Shown: positions 1 to 8,609, counted from the first letter of the stretch. The stretch: 64,000 nt of DNA from Teretinema sp942493045 (GCA_942493045.1 OW818665.1:124001-188000); one strand, 5' to 3'. The notes: a model not told the origin generated them from the letters alone. Made by a program: numbers and translations.

Positions 1-1800
1 ACCGCTCATGCGCCTTCTCGAATACCAGGCGGGGAACCAATTTGTAAACAGGGCCGCCGGTAGCAGCAGCGCCTGCAGAATCAGGCCGGTAAATGGCCGT
101 AGCGCTGAAATACCGAGTAACAGCGCTAGGGCGGCCTGGACCGCGTAAACGGCTGCCCAAAAGGCCGTCATAATGCGGTTCGTATCGACAAAAATCGGAT
201 GGCTGCGGATCGCCAGCGGATAATCCGGCGCCGAATAATCTGAAGTCAGGGGTCGCTGCACTGTACTCAGCGCCCATACCAGGGCCGAGGCCGCGTACAG
301 CAACGGCGCGCCATAGGACTTGATGCTGTCCGGAAAGATCAGTCCGAGTATCAGAAATACCGACATGCACAGCGGATTGATCCGCTCAAACCAGGTCGTG
401 CTGCCTGTTCCGGTATTCCGCCCTGCGGCGCGGCTCAAGATCAGCGCCGCCGCGGACAGCATCAGGGTCAGGCTCCAGAGTATCGGAATCCGCTCTGCCA
501 GCGGCAGAGCGATCCAGCCGATAATCCAGGGCAGTAGCCCGAAGAACATCGGCAGCGGTTTGGGTTGAGCGCCGCTGGCGCGGTGTCCGGCAGAGACGCC
601 GTGAGCGGCTGTGTCGTCTTTAGCGTCAGGGGTCCCGTGCTGGTCTGGGGCAGTCGGTCCGCCGAATAAGCCGTCGGCCATGCGCATCAGCAAGTCCGTC
701 TCGCCGCTGATCCGGTACTGTCCCCGCATCATGGCTGTTGAGCCGTCCACTTCGCCCCGGCCGATCTGCTGCCACAGCTCATAAGTGGTGTGTATGGCTG
801 TGGTTACCGGTCTGCCCGCGGCCGAGTCCGTTACGGTACAGCGTTCGTTTTCCATAGCCAGAAACCAGCTGCGCTCCAGATCCGTAAAGTGCATTTCTAA
901 AAGCGCCGGACCGGGCGGCCCCTTCGCCGGATTATACAGAATTGCCATTTGACTCAGGAAAATCGCCGCCTCGTTTTGCTTGGCTGTCAGGCCATCCGGC
1001 TTCGCGGGGTCACCGGATGGCGATTGCGCCGCGGAAGGCGAGGCTACGCCCCAGTTGGCGTTGGCCAGTTTCAAAAAAGTCTGCTCTTCTACCATGGGTG
1101 TGTCCAGTCTGGCGCGGAGTTCCGAACTGAAACCTGTCCAGGGGCGGCCATCACTCAGCGTTGCACCCCATTCCGCTCCCGCGCGACGGACGGCCTCGCG
1201 GTATGGTCCGGTAAAAGCCGTCATCGCCGGAATGCCCAGCAGTTCACCTTCTACACACTCAATACGCTCCCATTGATGGGCGCCGATCAGCTGGTCCAGA
1301 TGCGCGTGCAGCGCTTCATAGTTGTTCTTCCGGGAGGGAAAGCCGCAGGTGCTGATCAGGATATTACGCAGTGCGCCGGAAGCGGCGGGTGCGGTGCGCT
1401 TTTCAGTTTTCAAAGGATGGGTGAAGGAGCCTTTTTCATCATCAATTATGGTACCGCTCACCTCCGGCAGGGTGCGCTCCAAGAAGCGCTTCATCAGGGC
1501 GGGCATGCCGAAATGGTAGAGCGGCATGGACCAGAGCACGAGATCGGCGGCGCGGTATTGCGGGAGCAGTGTCCGCATTTCGTCATTCAGCGGACAGCGG
1601 CCGTCCGGTCCTTTCCAGCAACTGAAACAGCCGGTGCAGGAGCGGATATCGGCCGATACCAGATGCGTCTCCAGGATCTCTGCCGGTTCAGCGCCGCGCC
1701 GGGCGCGCTCTTGTTGCAGGCCTTCGATAAATTCGCGGCTTAATTGCAGGCTGAGACTGCGCTCGCCTCTCGGGCTGCCGTTTAATAAAAAAATGGTCAC
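1..1800 (-). CDS. Flavodoxin-fold FMN reductase fused to SCP2-like and membrane domains (partial)
   Basis: The frame stays open for 600 codons from a GTG at 1800 to the left edge, so the C-terminus is missing. Residues 1-200 look like an NADPH-dependent FMN reductase/flavodoxin: it opens with a beta-strand and phosphate-binding loop (TIFLLNGSPRG), has a Cys-rich CTGCFSCW motif at 55-62, and then WSMPLYHFGMPALMK, typical of the iron-sulfur flavoprotein/WrbA-like group. Residues about 281-385 resemble an SCP2 sterol-carrier domain (LYNPAKG, then MHFTDLERSWFL and a GEVDGSTAMMRGQYRISG-like end). From about 415 to the edge there are at least four or five hydrophobic segments. The GTG overlaps the padR stop codon as GTGA, so the two genes are co-transcribed and probably translationally coupled. 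A membrane-anchored flavin reductase acting on a lipid or quinone-like ligand is my inference. Confidence 0.8.
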   Translation of the reverse strand, partial: MTIFLLNGSPRGERSLSLQLSREFIEGLQQERARRGAEPAEILETHLVSADIRSCTGCFSCWKGPDGRCPLNDEMRTLLPQYRAADLVLWSMPLYHFGMPALMKRFLERTLPEVSGTIIDDEKGSFTHPLKTEKRTAPAASGALRNILISTCGFPSRKNNYEALHAHLDQLIGAHQWERIECVEGELLGIPAMTAFTGPYREAVRRAGAEWGATLSDGRPWTGFSSELRARLDTPMVEEQTFLKLANANWGVASPSAAQSPSGDPAKPDGLTAKQNEAAIFLSQMAILYNPAKGPPGPALLEMHFTDLERSWFLAMENERCTVTDSAAGRPVTTAIHTTYELWQQIGRGEVDGSTAMMRGQYRISGETDLLMRMADGLFGGPTAPDQHGTPDAKDDTAAHGVSAGHRASGAQPKPLPMFFGLLPWIIGWIALPLAERIPILWSLTLMLSAAALILSRAAGRNTGTGSTTWFERINPLCMSVFLILGLIFPDSIKSYGAPLLYAASALVWALSTVQRPLTSDYSAPDYPLAIRSHPIFVDTNRIMTAFWAAVYAVQAALALLLGISALRPFTGLILQALLLPAALFTNWFPAWYSRRRMSG

Positions 1801-2354
1801 AGCTGATACTCCTTTGTCAGGGTTGAAACCGCTTCGGCAGCCCAGGCTAAACCTGCGCGGTGCATATATTGTCCATAGGTAATACTTAATTTCCAGGCGG
1901 TCGGGTCCCCGCTTCCGGCCACTGCCCCGCTGTAACTCTCGGCTGCCGCCGCCGCTTCCTCCAGAGCCGCAAGCGCCGCGCCGCAGGCCGCGGCGTAAGC
2001 TCGCACCAGTTCAAGGGCCGTAGGCGGCGGCAGGCGGGCGCTAAAAAAAACGCGCATGGTGAATGAAGAGCGGATAGCCGTGGCTTCAGCGCTCTCCATG
2101 CCGGAAAGCCAGCGCATAAATTCGCTCCTGCCCTCATTTGACAGCCGGTAGACACGGCGGTCCGGTCTGGTTCTCTGGTGCACCTGTTCGGATTCGACCC
2201 ATCCGGCTTCTTCCATGGTCTTCAGGTCCCGGTAAATCTGGGAGGTAGTAGCCTGCCAGAAATGGGACAGCGAGTCGCGAAAGGTTTTTAAAAGGTCGTA
2301 TCCGCTTTGGGGTCCATAGTGCAGCAGCCCGAGCAGACCGTGTTTTAGGGACAT
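1797..2354 (-). CDS. PadR-family transcriptional regulator
   Basis: This 185-residue protein has the PadR winged-helix pattern at the N-terminus (MSLKHGLLGLLHYGPQSGYDLLKTF, then WQATTSQIYRDLKTMEEAGWVESE and RRVYRLSNEGRSEFMRWL), followed by a helical dimerisation domain of the Vir_act_alpha_C type with paired Ala/Glu-rich helices. I chose the ATG at 2354 because AGGAGG sits 5 bases upstream (2364-2359) and the PadR fold begins there; longer in-frame extensions upstream look non-coding. It overlaps the downstream flavin reductase fusion by GTGA. PadR proteins are usually repressors released by small hydrophobic or phenolic compounds. The palindrome over its own promoter suggests autoregulation of this two-gene operon. 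Confidence 0.88.
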   Translation of the reverse strand: MSLKHGLLGLLHYGPQSGYDLLKTFRDSLSHFWQATTSQIYRDLKTMEEAGWVESEQVHQRTRPDRRVYRLSNEGRSEFMRWLSGMESAEATAIRSSFTMRVFFSARLPPPTALELVRAYAAACGAALAALEEAAAAAESYSGAVAGSGDPTAWKLSITYGQYMHRAGLAWAAEAVSTLTKEYQL

Positions 2355-2367
2355 GCAGCCTCCTGAT

Positions 2368-2393
2368 TTATTATACCACTTGTGGAATAATAA
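2368..2393. promoter_or_regulatory. Probable PadR operator, 26-bp palindrome over the padR -10 box
   Basis: A near-perfect inverted repeat is made of two half-sites TTATTAT.CCAC and GTGG.ATAATAA around a TT centre. Only the central bases and one symmetric A/A pair break the symmetry. On the minus strand it contains a consensus TATAAT at 2375-2370, just upstream of the padR Shine-Dalgarno. A regulator bound here would block the promoter. Assignment to PadR is inferred from position. Confidence 0.65.
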
Positions 2394-2470
2394 CAGAGGA
2401 TCAAAAGACTGTCCAGTTTTTTTAATGCAAATCGCCGGAAAATGCGATATCATCGAAAGGGGAGTAAACT

Positions 2471-4687
2471 GTGAAAAAGATTCTGCTGGCAGCCTTGGGG
2501 CTGCTGTTTGTTTTACCGGTTCTAGCTGTCGAAAGCGGCGCTCTGCTGCTTGATACCGGCTGGAAAATGGTGCTTTCGGATAGCTCATCGTTTTCCATTC
2601 CTTCATTTGAAGGCGCCGACGCAGTGGATTGGCCCATTCAGGTATCCAGCTCCGAATCCGGCGGTCGGGAATGGGCCTGGTTTGCTACCCGCTTTCAGAT
2701 GCCGAAACCGTCCGGCAGTCAATTACTTACTCTCTACGTAGGCAACGCTCCCGGTGTCGTGCACGTGTACCTCAATGGCGTTCTCGCCGGCAGTTACGGA
2801 AAGGAGCCTCCATCCTTTTTTGTGCATAATACCACTCCGGTTTATTTTACCATGCCCGCGGCCCTGCTCCGCGATGATGGACAGGAAAATGAGCTGGTTA
2901 TCAGGCTGTATAATAACGGCGCGGCCTTCATCATCTATACCGTGGAGCTGGGCGCGCCGGAAGTGTTTGAACGGGTTATCACCCGTAAGGAACTAATCAA
3001 TAATCATTTATATTTAGCCTTTGCCATCGCGACGGCCATTATTGGATTGTTTTATTTTCTGCAATTTCTGTTTGATCGCACGGAATGGTTCAAACTATAT
3101 TTTTCTCTGAGCTGTTTTTTTCTGGGAGTATATTTTTTCGATATCGGCGCGATGCATGACCTGCTGCCGGTTTTTCCGCGCATGGTTTTCGGTAAAATGT
3201 GCCTGCCGCTTTTTTACGGTGCCCTGACCCTGTTCTTCATCGAGTTCTTCTCGATACACCGGGTAAAGATTTTCCAATATATCGTTGCCGGAACGGCAGT
3301 TCTGCTGGCCCTGCCTTTTCCTCTTTTTGCGCGGACAACCAGCGATCTGGAGATAATTTTTGGAAAAATCATGCTGCCTACCGAGTTTTTCCTGTTATTT
3401 ATCATTTACCTTACCTTTCGAGCCCTTTTTGCGAAAAACGTTTACGCCGTTCCAATCGCGGCCGGTGTGGTGTTCGCGGTAGCACTCGGTACCTTGGATA
3501 TTATGGCTGTCATCCAGGGCATCATGCCCGATGTCTGGTGGCAGGGTACCGGTATGTTCGGTTTTAATGTTTCGCTGTTCGTGGCTATGGCTCTGCGCGA
3601 GATGTTCTTTCAAAGACATCTTTCACGTTTGATTGACGAAAATCAGGGTAAAAGCCGCCGTCTGGCTGATCTATTTGAAAATATCCGGCGTCTTTCTGTT
3701 TCGGTTAAAGAGATCAGCGATGACCTCAACCGCAGTATCGGAGAAACTGCCTCGTCGGTGGAAAGCATGTCCTCCGGTGTGCAGGTGATCAACGGCTCGG
3801 TGGAAGGGCAGTTTCAGTCGGTGGAACGGACCAACCGCACTGTCAGTCAGATGATTTCCGCTTCCGGCGGTATGTACGAGAAGATTGACGGTCAGTTTTC
3901 CAGTATCCGTACCATATCGGCGGCTATGGAACAGATGCTGGAAAACTCGGAGCGCGTTATCGCCACATTGCGTGATACCCTCGATTATTCACGTAATCTT
4001 ACCTCTGTTACTGAAAAAGGCGACGCCGCCATCCGGGAATCGGCCCGGGCTATAGAAATGGTTAAGGAAACCTCAAAACTGATTTATGGAGTAGTCGATA
4101 CGGTTAATGAGATCGCCGAGCGCACAAACTTACTGGCCATGAACGCGGCTATCGAGGCTTCCCACGCCGGTGCTTTCGGCAAAGGTTTCGCGGTAGTCGC
4201 CCAGGAGATCAAGAAGCTGTCGGAGGGCTCCAGCCGCAATGTCGCCAGCATTAAAAGCCACATGGACAGCATCAACGGCAGTATCGACGCCGAGATCAGC
4301 GTCAACGCCCACCTGCATCAGGTGCTGGCCGAAATACAGCAGAGCGCCCAGGCCACTGCCGCTAAGATTGATCAGCTGTATACCGCGACCATTGAACAAC
4401 AGTCTGCCAGCAGCGAGGTTCAAAAGTCGCTTTCGGAGATCAGAAGTTCATCGGAGCTGATCAAGGAAGACTCCGATCGTCAGGGACAGCAGGGCCGCGA
4501 GGTTTTAACGCAGCTGCAGGCTCTGGTGGGAACCTCCGAACAGGTGCGCAGCCGCTCCGAATCGATCGCCGGCAGCGTGGCGGTGATATCCTCTACTATG
4601 GAAAAGCTGCGTTCTCTATCCGAACGCAGCAACAGCGAGTTCGGCAACCTGGCCGGCATTTTGGAAAAAGAGGGCACTCAGGGCTGA
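2471..4687 (+). CDS. Methyl-accepting chemotaxis protein with 7TM-DISM sensor module
   Basis: The 738-residue protein has a signal peptide at about 1-20. Residues 25-170 form an extracytoplasmic jelly-roll domain resembling galactose-binding/DISMED modules (strand-rich, with RFQMPKPSGSQLLTLYVGNAPGVVHVYLNG). About seven hydrophobic helices follow (183-385), typical of 7TMR-DISM receptors. The cytoplasmic part (about 395-738) is an MCP signalling coiled coil with the conserved hairpin tip around 555-585 (NAAIEASHAGAFGKGFAVVA). The start is GTG with AAAGGGGAG just upstream. Such receptors feed CheA/CheW to steer motility; the ligand is probably a sugar or other small molecule, which is inferred from the jelly-roll fold. 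It ends 10 bp from the convergent PilZ gene. Confidence 0.9.
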   Translation: MKKILLAALGLLFVLPVLAVESGALLLDTGWKMVLSDSSSFSIPSFEGADAVDWPIQVSSSESGGREWAWFATRFQMPKPSGSQLLTLYVGNAPGVVHVYLNGVLAGSYGKEPPSFFVHNTTPVYFTMPAALLRDDGQENELVIRLYNNGAAFIIYTVELGAPEVFERVITRKELINNHLYLAFAIATAIIGLFYFLQFLFDRTEWFKLYFSLSCFFLGVYFFDIGAMHDLLPVFPRMVFGKMCLPLFYGALTLFFIEFFSIHRVKIFQYIVAGTAVLLALPFPLFARTTSDLEIIFGKIMLPTEFFLLFIIYLTFRALFAKNVYAVPIAAGVVFAVALGTLDIMAVIQGIMPDVWWQGTGMFGFNVSLFVAMALREMFFQRHLSRLIDENQGKSRRLADLFENIRRLSVSVKEISDDLNRSIGETASSVESMSSGVQVINGSVEGQFQSVERTNRTVSQMISASGGMYEKIDGQFSSIRTISAAMEQMLENSERVIATLRDTLDYSRNLTSVTEKGDAAIRESARAIEMVKETSKLIYGVVDTVNEIAERTNLLAMNAAIEASHAGAFGKGFAVVAQEIKKLSEGSSRNVASIKSHMDSINGSIDAEISVNAHLHQVLAEIQQSAQATAAKIDQLYTATIEQQSASSEVQKSLSEIRSSSELIKEDSDRQGQQGREVLTQLQALVGTSEQVRSRSESIAGSVAVISSTMEKLRSLSERSNSEFGNLAGILEKEGTQG

Positions 4688-4697
4688 GTACGCAGTC

Positions 4698-5477
4698 CTA
4701 GTTGGTGATAGCCTGCAGATCCATCTCGGCCTGCAGGGTGCTCTGGATGTAGTTCCGTATTTTAGTGCGCGAAGGGCCGTCCATTTTCGGGGGAAACAGT
4801 AATACGTACACGGTCGCTCCGTCTTCCACCCGGCTGCCGAAAACCACCGCGTCGGTTAACAGCAGGGTGCCGTGCAGTTTAAGCTGGATACGGTTCAGTA
4901 CCACGTTTTTTGGGAAAAACGGATCGATGTCAAATACACAGGAAATACCGACGACGCTGATATCCTTGATTTTTCCGTGAATCAGTTTTCCGGCGTTATT
5001 GAGGTTCAGGCTGGTCAGGGTATCCGAAAAACAGTTGGCGCGGATAAATTTCCGGCGGCCCTTAGCCTCATTGGCCTTTAAGCTTTCCACCAGAATTTCG
5101 GCGCTTTGTTCAACACCGAGTCGCAGTTTGACAAATCCGCAGCGGATACCGATATCCATCAGGTATTTTTTGCGCAGGTTGTCATCGGTATTATAAGACA
5201 CAATGCCGATACCCAGCGCTGCAGTGGCCGGATCGGCCAGCACTTCCCTAATCCAGGCATCCCATTCCGGTTCGGTCATTCCGGCATCGATATTCAAAAA
5301 AGCGAGGGAATCAGGATACAGGCGGAATAGTTTTCTGGCGGTGATATGTTCCTTGATCATGTAGATTTCGAATTCTTGTTCGATGAGCAGTGAAACGAGT
5401 TCTTTTTGAATTACGCTGGGCGGGTAGACGAAAAAGACCTTCTTACCGAGCAGGCTTTGTTCTTTTGAATCGGACAT
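4698..5477 (-). CDS. PilZ-domain protein (probable c-di-GMP receptor) with receiver-like N-terminus
   Basis: Residues 1-125 of this 259-residue protein resemble a degenerate response-regulator receiver fold (KVFFVYPPSVIQKELVSLLIEQEFEIYMI, then AFLNIDAGM). Residues about 138-250 form a PilZ domain with both c-di-GMP signatures visible: the arginine motif RRKFIRA near 140 and DISVVGIS near 170. The protein would bind cyclic di-GMP in the cytoplasm and act through protein contacts, plausibly on motility or surface traits. No Shine-Dalgarno is present; a promoter -10 box ends 6 bases before the ATG, so the mRNA is probably leaderless. Confidence 0.82.
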   Translation of the reverse strand: MSDSKEQSLLGKKVFFVYPPSVIQKELVSLLIEQEFEIYMIKEHITARKLFRLYPDSLAFLNIDAGMTEPEWDAWIREVLADPATAALGIGIVSYNTDDNLRKKYLMDIGIRCGFVKLRLGVEQSAEILVESLKANEAKGRRKFIRANCFSDTLTSLNLNNAGKLIHGKIKDISVVGISCVFDIDPFFPKNVVLNRIQLKLHGTLLLTDAVVFGSRVEDGATVYVLLFPPKMDGPSRTKIRNYIQSTLQAEMDLQAITN

Positions 5478-5483
5478 AGAACC

Positions 5484-5512
5484 AAAATAAACCGATTTGA
5501 CCCTAAAGACAA
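5484..5512 (-). promoter_or_regulatory. Promoter of the PilZ gene, leaderless type
   Basis: TTGTCT (5512-5507), 17-bp spacer, TATTTT (5489-5484). Six bases separate the -10 box from the ATG at 5477, placing the predicted transcription start at or next to the A of the start codon. Confidence 0.6.
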
Positions 5513-5522
5513 GCGTAAAGAC

Positions 5523-5560
5523 AAAAAAAACCGGGCTCTGTGAGCGAACCCGGTTTTTTT
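5523..5560 (-). terminator. Intrinsic terminator after the DUF1015 gene (bidirectional shape)
   Basis: The arms A7-CCGGG and CCCGG-T7 pair perfectly around a 13-base loop. On the minus strand it lies 7 bp beyond the stop codon of the gene ending at 5567 and ends in a U tract. It is AT-flanked on both sides, so it could work in either direction. Confidence 0.85.
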
Positions 5561-5566
5561 ACGTTA

Positions 5567-6907
5567 TCAGAACAATTTCCGGCATTCCATGTAAAAGCGT
5601 TTTTCGCTGGCTTCGCCCATCGAAAAACTCTTGCGGGGCAGGGGGCCGCCGGAGCTGATAGTCGTAAAAAAGCTGTCTTTTTCCACGGGCGGCAGTAAAA
5701 TCGCTACGGCTCCGGCTTGCGCTCCGAGGCGGAAGACCTCTTCACTGCCATGGATGTAATCAATTGAGATTCCCGCCTGCCCGGCGAGGTAGCGGTCCAG
5801 AACCGGCTGCAAGCGGCTTACAGCCATGATGGAGTCGGGGCTTTCCAGGATCACAAAGCGGGTTTTTCCGGCTTTTGTAGAGACAAAACCAAAGCGGGTG
5901 GTGGAGCGGCTCTCTACCAGTTCTTCCATTTCCCGGGCGCTGCCGGCTTCAAATACTTTTCCGCCGAGCGCTGTCGCCAGGTAGGAGGTCAGGCTGTCCA
6001 GGTCAGTGTTAAACAGCACCCGGTGAATAGGCTCAAAGGTCAGGCCTTCATCATACAGATTGACGATTTCCACCAGCGCGAAACGGGCGGGATGATTTTC
6101 AAGGTCGATTTTTCCGGCCGCCGCTTCCGCTTGATGAGCGGCGCGGAATTCATCCCAGACGGCCTTGGCGGTGGCCAGAGAGTGATTGCCGTCGCCTACC
6201 GCGAACAGAAAGGTGGAGCCGTCGGCGGCGCGCCCGGCGCAGGCCAGGGTTTCCAGGGCTTCGGCGACTGCCGAAAGGTCGTCTTCCCGACTGACGGCGT
6301 AACCGGTAATACGGCCGGAAGCGGGTTCCAGGACTGTGTCATACAGCGGTTCGGTTCCGCGGACGCGTTTCCCGGCTGCTTCCACCAGCGTGCGCTCGGG
6401 GTCGTTCACCAGCAGCATGATGTGCGGACTTTCCAGGGGGGCTCCGCGGCGGATTTCCATGCGCGGAGGGATGCGTTCGACTATGGTGGCCTCGGTGGCC
6501 CGGATCTCGGCGGTACTGTCCGGTTTCCAGTCGTATTTGTCCAGATCGATGGCCGCGATCAATCCCTTGCGGGTGCGTCCGTAGGCGGTCTGACGTTCAA
6601 TATAGATAAATCCGTTTTGAGGGGCGGCGAAAACTCCGCTTTCCAGATATTTTTTCATGCTGTTCCGGATAGCAGCCAACCGTTCGCGGCGGTCACCGTC
6701 TTCCAGATACACTTCCGGAAGGATCATCGACAGAGTAGAAGGAGCTGTGCCGATACGCTCGGAAAGGGCAGCCCAATAGGAGCGGTCCTGGGTGAACTGA
6801 TCGCAGGCGATGACCGCCCAGCGGGAAAGGTCGACACCCTTGCGGGGCAGCAGTATCTCCGGAACGGCCAGAGCCAGGGAACGGAGCGCGGTGATAATGG
6901 TTTTCAT
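5567..6907 (-). CDS. DUF1015 family protein
   Basis: The 446-residue protein matches the DUF1015 pattern: an N-terminal PEILLPRKGVDLSRWAVIACDQFTQDRSYW stretch, a GDGNHSLATAKAVWDEF motif near 265 (the family's conserved DGNH/DGHH signature) and a C-terminal IDYIHGSEEVF. The biochemical function of this family is not established; the DGNH motif suggests a hydrolase or nucleotide-handling enzyme, but this is only a guess. I chose ATG 6907 rather than an extension to 7087 because the family homology begins at MKTIITALRSLALAVPE and a promoter ends 6 bases before it. It is divergent from rpoN. Confidence 0.82.
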   Translation of the reverse strand: MKTIITALRSLALAVPEILLPRKGVDLSRWAVIACDQFTQDRSYWAALSERIGTAPSTLSMILPEVYLEDGDRRERLAAIRNSMKKYLESGVFAAPQNGFIYIERQTAYGRTRKGLIAAIDLDKYDWKPDSTAEIRATEATIVERIPPRMEIRRGAPLESPHIMLLVNDPERTLVEAAGKRVRGTEPLYDTVLEPASGRITGYAVSREDDLSAVAEALETLACAGRAADGSTFLFAVGDGNHSLATAKAVWDEFRAAHQAEAAAGKIDLENHPARFALVEIVNLYDEGLTFEPIHRVLFNTDLDSLTSYLATALGGKVFEAGSAREMEELVESRSTTRFGFVSTKAGKTRFVILESPDSIMAVSRLQPVLDRYLAGQAGISIDYIHGSEEVFRLGAQAGAVAILLPPVEKDSFFTTISSGGPLPRKSFSMGEASEKRFYMECRKLF

Positions 6908-6913
6908 GGGCCT

Positions 6914-6942
6914 ATGATACGGAAAAAATCGGCTTGGTGCAA
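6914..6942 (-). promoter_or_regulatory. Promoter of the DUF1015 gene, leaderless type
   Basis: TTGCAC (6942-6937), exactly 17 bp, TATCAT (6919-6914), then 6 bases to the ATG at 6907. There is no Shine-Dalgarno between them. Confidence 0.65.
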
Positions 6943-6976
6943 CTGCTTTTTGAACTGTTCCTCTCTTACAATGCTC

Positions 6977-7005
6977 TTGACTGAATGGCTTCCGGTGCCC
7001 ATATT
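6977..7005 (+). promoter_or_regulatory. Promoter of rpoN, probably leaderless
   Basis: TTGACT (6977-6982), 17 bp, CATATT (7000-7005), then 8 bases to the ATG at 7014. No Shine-Dalgarno is seen upstream of rpoN. Confidence 0.55.
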
Positions 7006-7013
7006 TAAAGTAT

Positions 7014-8537
7014 ATGCAAAGCCAGCGGCAAAATCTTGTACAGCAGCAACGTCTCACCCTCAGCCCCCGGCTGGTACAGTCCATCAAACTGATGGCTATG
7101 CCGCTCGCGGATCTGCGTGAGCGTATTTATGAAGAGGTAGAGCAGAATCCGGCTCTCGAGATTTTAGAGGATCCGGTGCTTGCCCCCATGAAGGAAAACA
7201 GCGCGCCGGTCAAGGAAGACGGCCGTTTCGATTCGACTGAATGGTTTGAAAATTCCAGCGACTCCGGCTATGGCGGTGATGAGGCCAGCGATGAGCACCG
7301 GGACTTTATTGAAGGTGTCCTGCAACGCCCCGAAACCCTCCAGCAGCATCTTTTGGAGCAGCTGGCCCTGCTGAAAATTCCCGCGCCCGTTTTCACGCTC
7401 GCGGAATTGCTGATCCAGAATCTGGACCGGGACGGTTTTCATGAGGTTCCCCCTGAGGAACTGCTTCAGCAATCCGGCGCGCAAAGCGCGGAGTTGCTGG
7501 AAACTGCCCTGGAGGTGGTTCGCCAGCTGGACCCGCCGGGCTGCGCCTGCCGCGACTTTCATGAGTCGCTGGTGGTACAGGCCAAGCAGATGCGTTCGGC
7601 CAGAAATTCTTCCGACCCGCTGCTGGATTTGACCATCACCATCCTGGAAAATCATTTTGAATTATTGGAAAAGGGCCGGCCGGACGCCCTGCTCAAGGCC
7701 GTGGCCAAAGATAAAACCTGCACGCTGACGCTCAGCCTGGAGGAGGCTGAAGAGGTTTTTGTCCTGATCCGGGATCTGGAACCCTTTCCGGGACGGGCCT
7801 TCGACAACAGTCCACCCTCCTATGTGGCGCCGGATGTGCTGGTACGCAAGCAGGAAGACGGAGAGGGCTACAGCGTCATCATCAATGATGAAGAGATTCC
7901 CGTTTTAGGAGTATCACCGTTTTTCCTGGAACTGGAAAACCCGGCGGCATCCAAAAACGACGCGGCGGCAGCGAATGGCGGGGCCTCTGACAAGGATACG
8001 GCGCTATCGGCCGAGGCCGCGGCCGGACGCGATTTCGCCAGCGAGTCGCTTAAGGAGGCCCGCTGGTTCATCAACAGCATCTCGCGCCGCAATCATACTA
8101 TTTTAAAGGTCGCCCGCATCATTCTGCTCTCGCAGCGCGCTTTTTTTGATTTTGGGCCTTCCCGGATGGCTCCTTTGCGGCTCAAGGACGTCGCCTCGGA
8201 GATCGGTATGCATGAGGCGACTGTTTCCCGGGCTACCCGCGGTAAATACCTGCAATGTGAATGGGGTCTGTTTGAGCTCAGTTATTTTTTCAGCAACCGG
8301 GTCGGCGGTGTCAGTAGCGGCACCACGGTGACCGCGACCATACCGGGGGGTCAGGCTGGAGGGCTTTCTAAGGAAGCGGTTAAGGAAATGATCCGCAAGA
8401 TTGTCGCGGAATCGAAAGAAAGCCTTTCAGACCAGAAAATCAGTACCATTTTGGCCGAACGCGGCATCAGTATTGCCCGTCGGACCGTGGCCAAGTATCG
8501 TAATGAGCTAACAATCGGTTCTTCATTTGAAAGATAG
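7014..8537 (+). CDS. rpoN: RNA polymerase sigma-54 factor RpoN
   Basis: The 507-residue protein has all three sigma-54 regions. The Gln/Leu-rich activator-interacting region is at 1-50 (LSPRLVQSIKLMAMPLADL, then EEVEQNPALE). The core-binding domain lies at about 100-300. The DNA-binding part has a helix-turn-helix near 395-418 (DVASEIGMHEATVSRATRGKYLQC) and the RpoN box at 488-497 (ARRTVAKYRN). An Ala/Gly-rich insert of about 30 residues (roughly 308-338) splits the core-binding domain and is probably a linker. It directs polymerase to -24/-12 promoters opened by AAA+ activators, none of which lies in the window. It is followed by hpf and hprK, an order related to the proteobacterial rpoN-hpf-ptsN cluster. 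Confidence 0.95.
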   Translation: MQSQRQNLVQQQRLTLSPRLVQSIKLMAMPLADLRERIYEEVEQNPALEILEDPVLAPMKENSAPVKEDGRFDSTEWFENSSDSGYGGDEASDEHRDFIEGVLQRPETLQQHLLEQLALLKIPAPVFTLAELLIQNLDRDGFHEVPPEELLQQSGAQSAELLETALEVVRQLDPPGCACRDFHESLVVQAKQMRSARNSSDPLLDLTITILENHFELLEKGRPDALLKAVAKDKTCTLTLSLEEAEEVFVLIRDLEPFPGRAFDNSPPSYVAPDVLVRKQEDGEGYSVIINDEEIPVLGVSPFFLELENPAASKNDAAAANGGASDKDTALSAEAAAGRDFASESLKEARWFINSISRRNHTILKVARIILLSQRAFFDFGPSRMAPLRLKDVASEIGMHEATVSRATRGKYLQCEWGLFELSYFFSNRVGGVSSGTTVTATIPGGQAGGLSKEAVKEMIRKIVAESKESLSDQKISTILAERGISIARRTVAKYRNELTIGSSFER

Positions 8538-8565
8538 AGCAAACAGTATTATCATGTAAGTACTG

Positions 8566-8609
8566 CCGGATGGTTTCTCTGTAGAAATCATCCGGAACAA
8601 AATCATCCG
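8566..8609 (+). promoter_or_regulatory. Hairpin with a duplicated right arm upstream of hpf
   Basis: The arm at 8566-8578 (CCGGATGGTTTCT) pairs with 8583-8595 (AGAAATCATCCGG), 12 Watson-Crick pairs plus one G-U, around a 4-base loop. AAATCATCCG then occurs again at 8600-8609, directly before the hpf Shine-Dalgarno at 8611-8615, so the left arm could pair with either copy. There is no U tract, so it is not a simple terminator. It could be a leader that regulates hpf translation or stabilises the 3' end of rpoN mRNA. Confidence 0.5.

Noticed and set aside
949..1743. 264-codon plus-strand open frame
   Set aside because: It is antisense to the flavodoxin-SCP2 gene, which has coherent domains in its own frame. 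The plus-strand protein has no recognisable fold.
6023..7120. 365-codon plus-strand frame across the DUF1015 gene
   Set aside because: Antisense shadow of a recognised family and overlapping the rpoN start. High GC makes long antisense frames common here.
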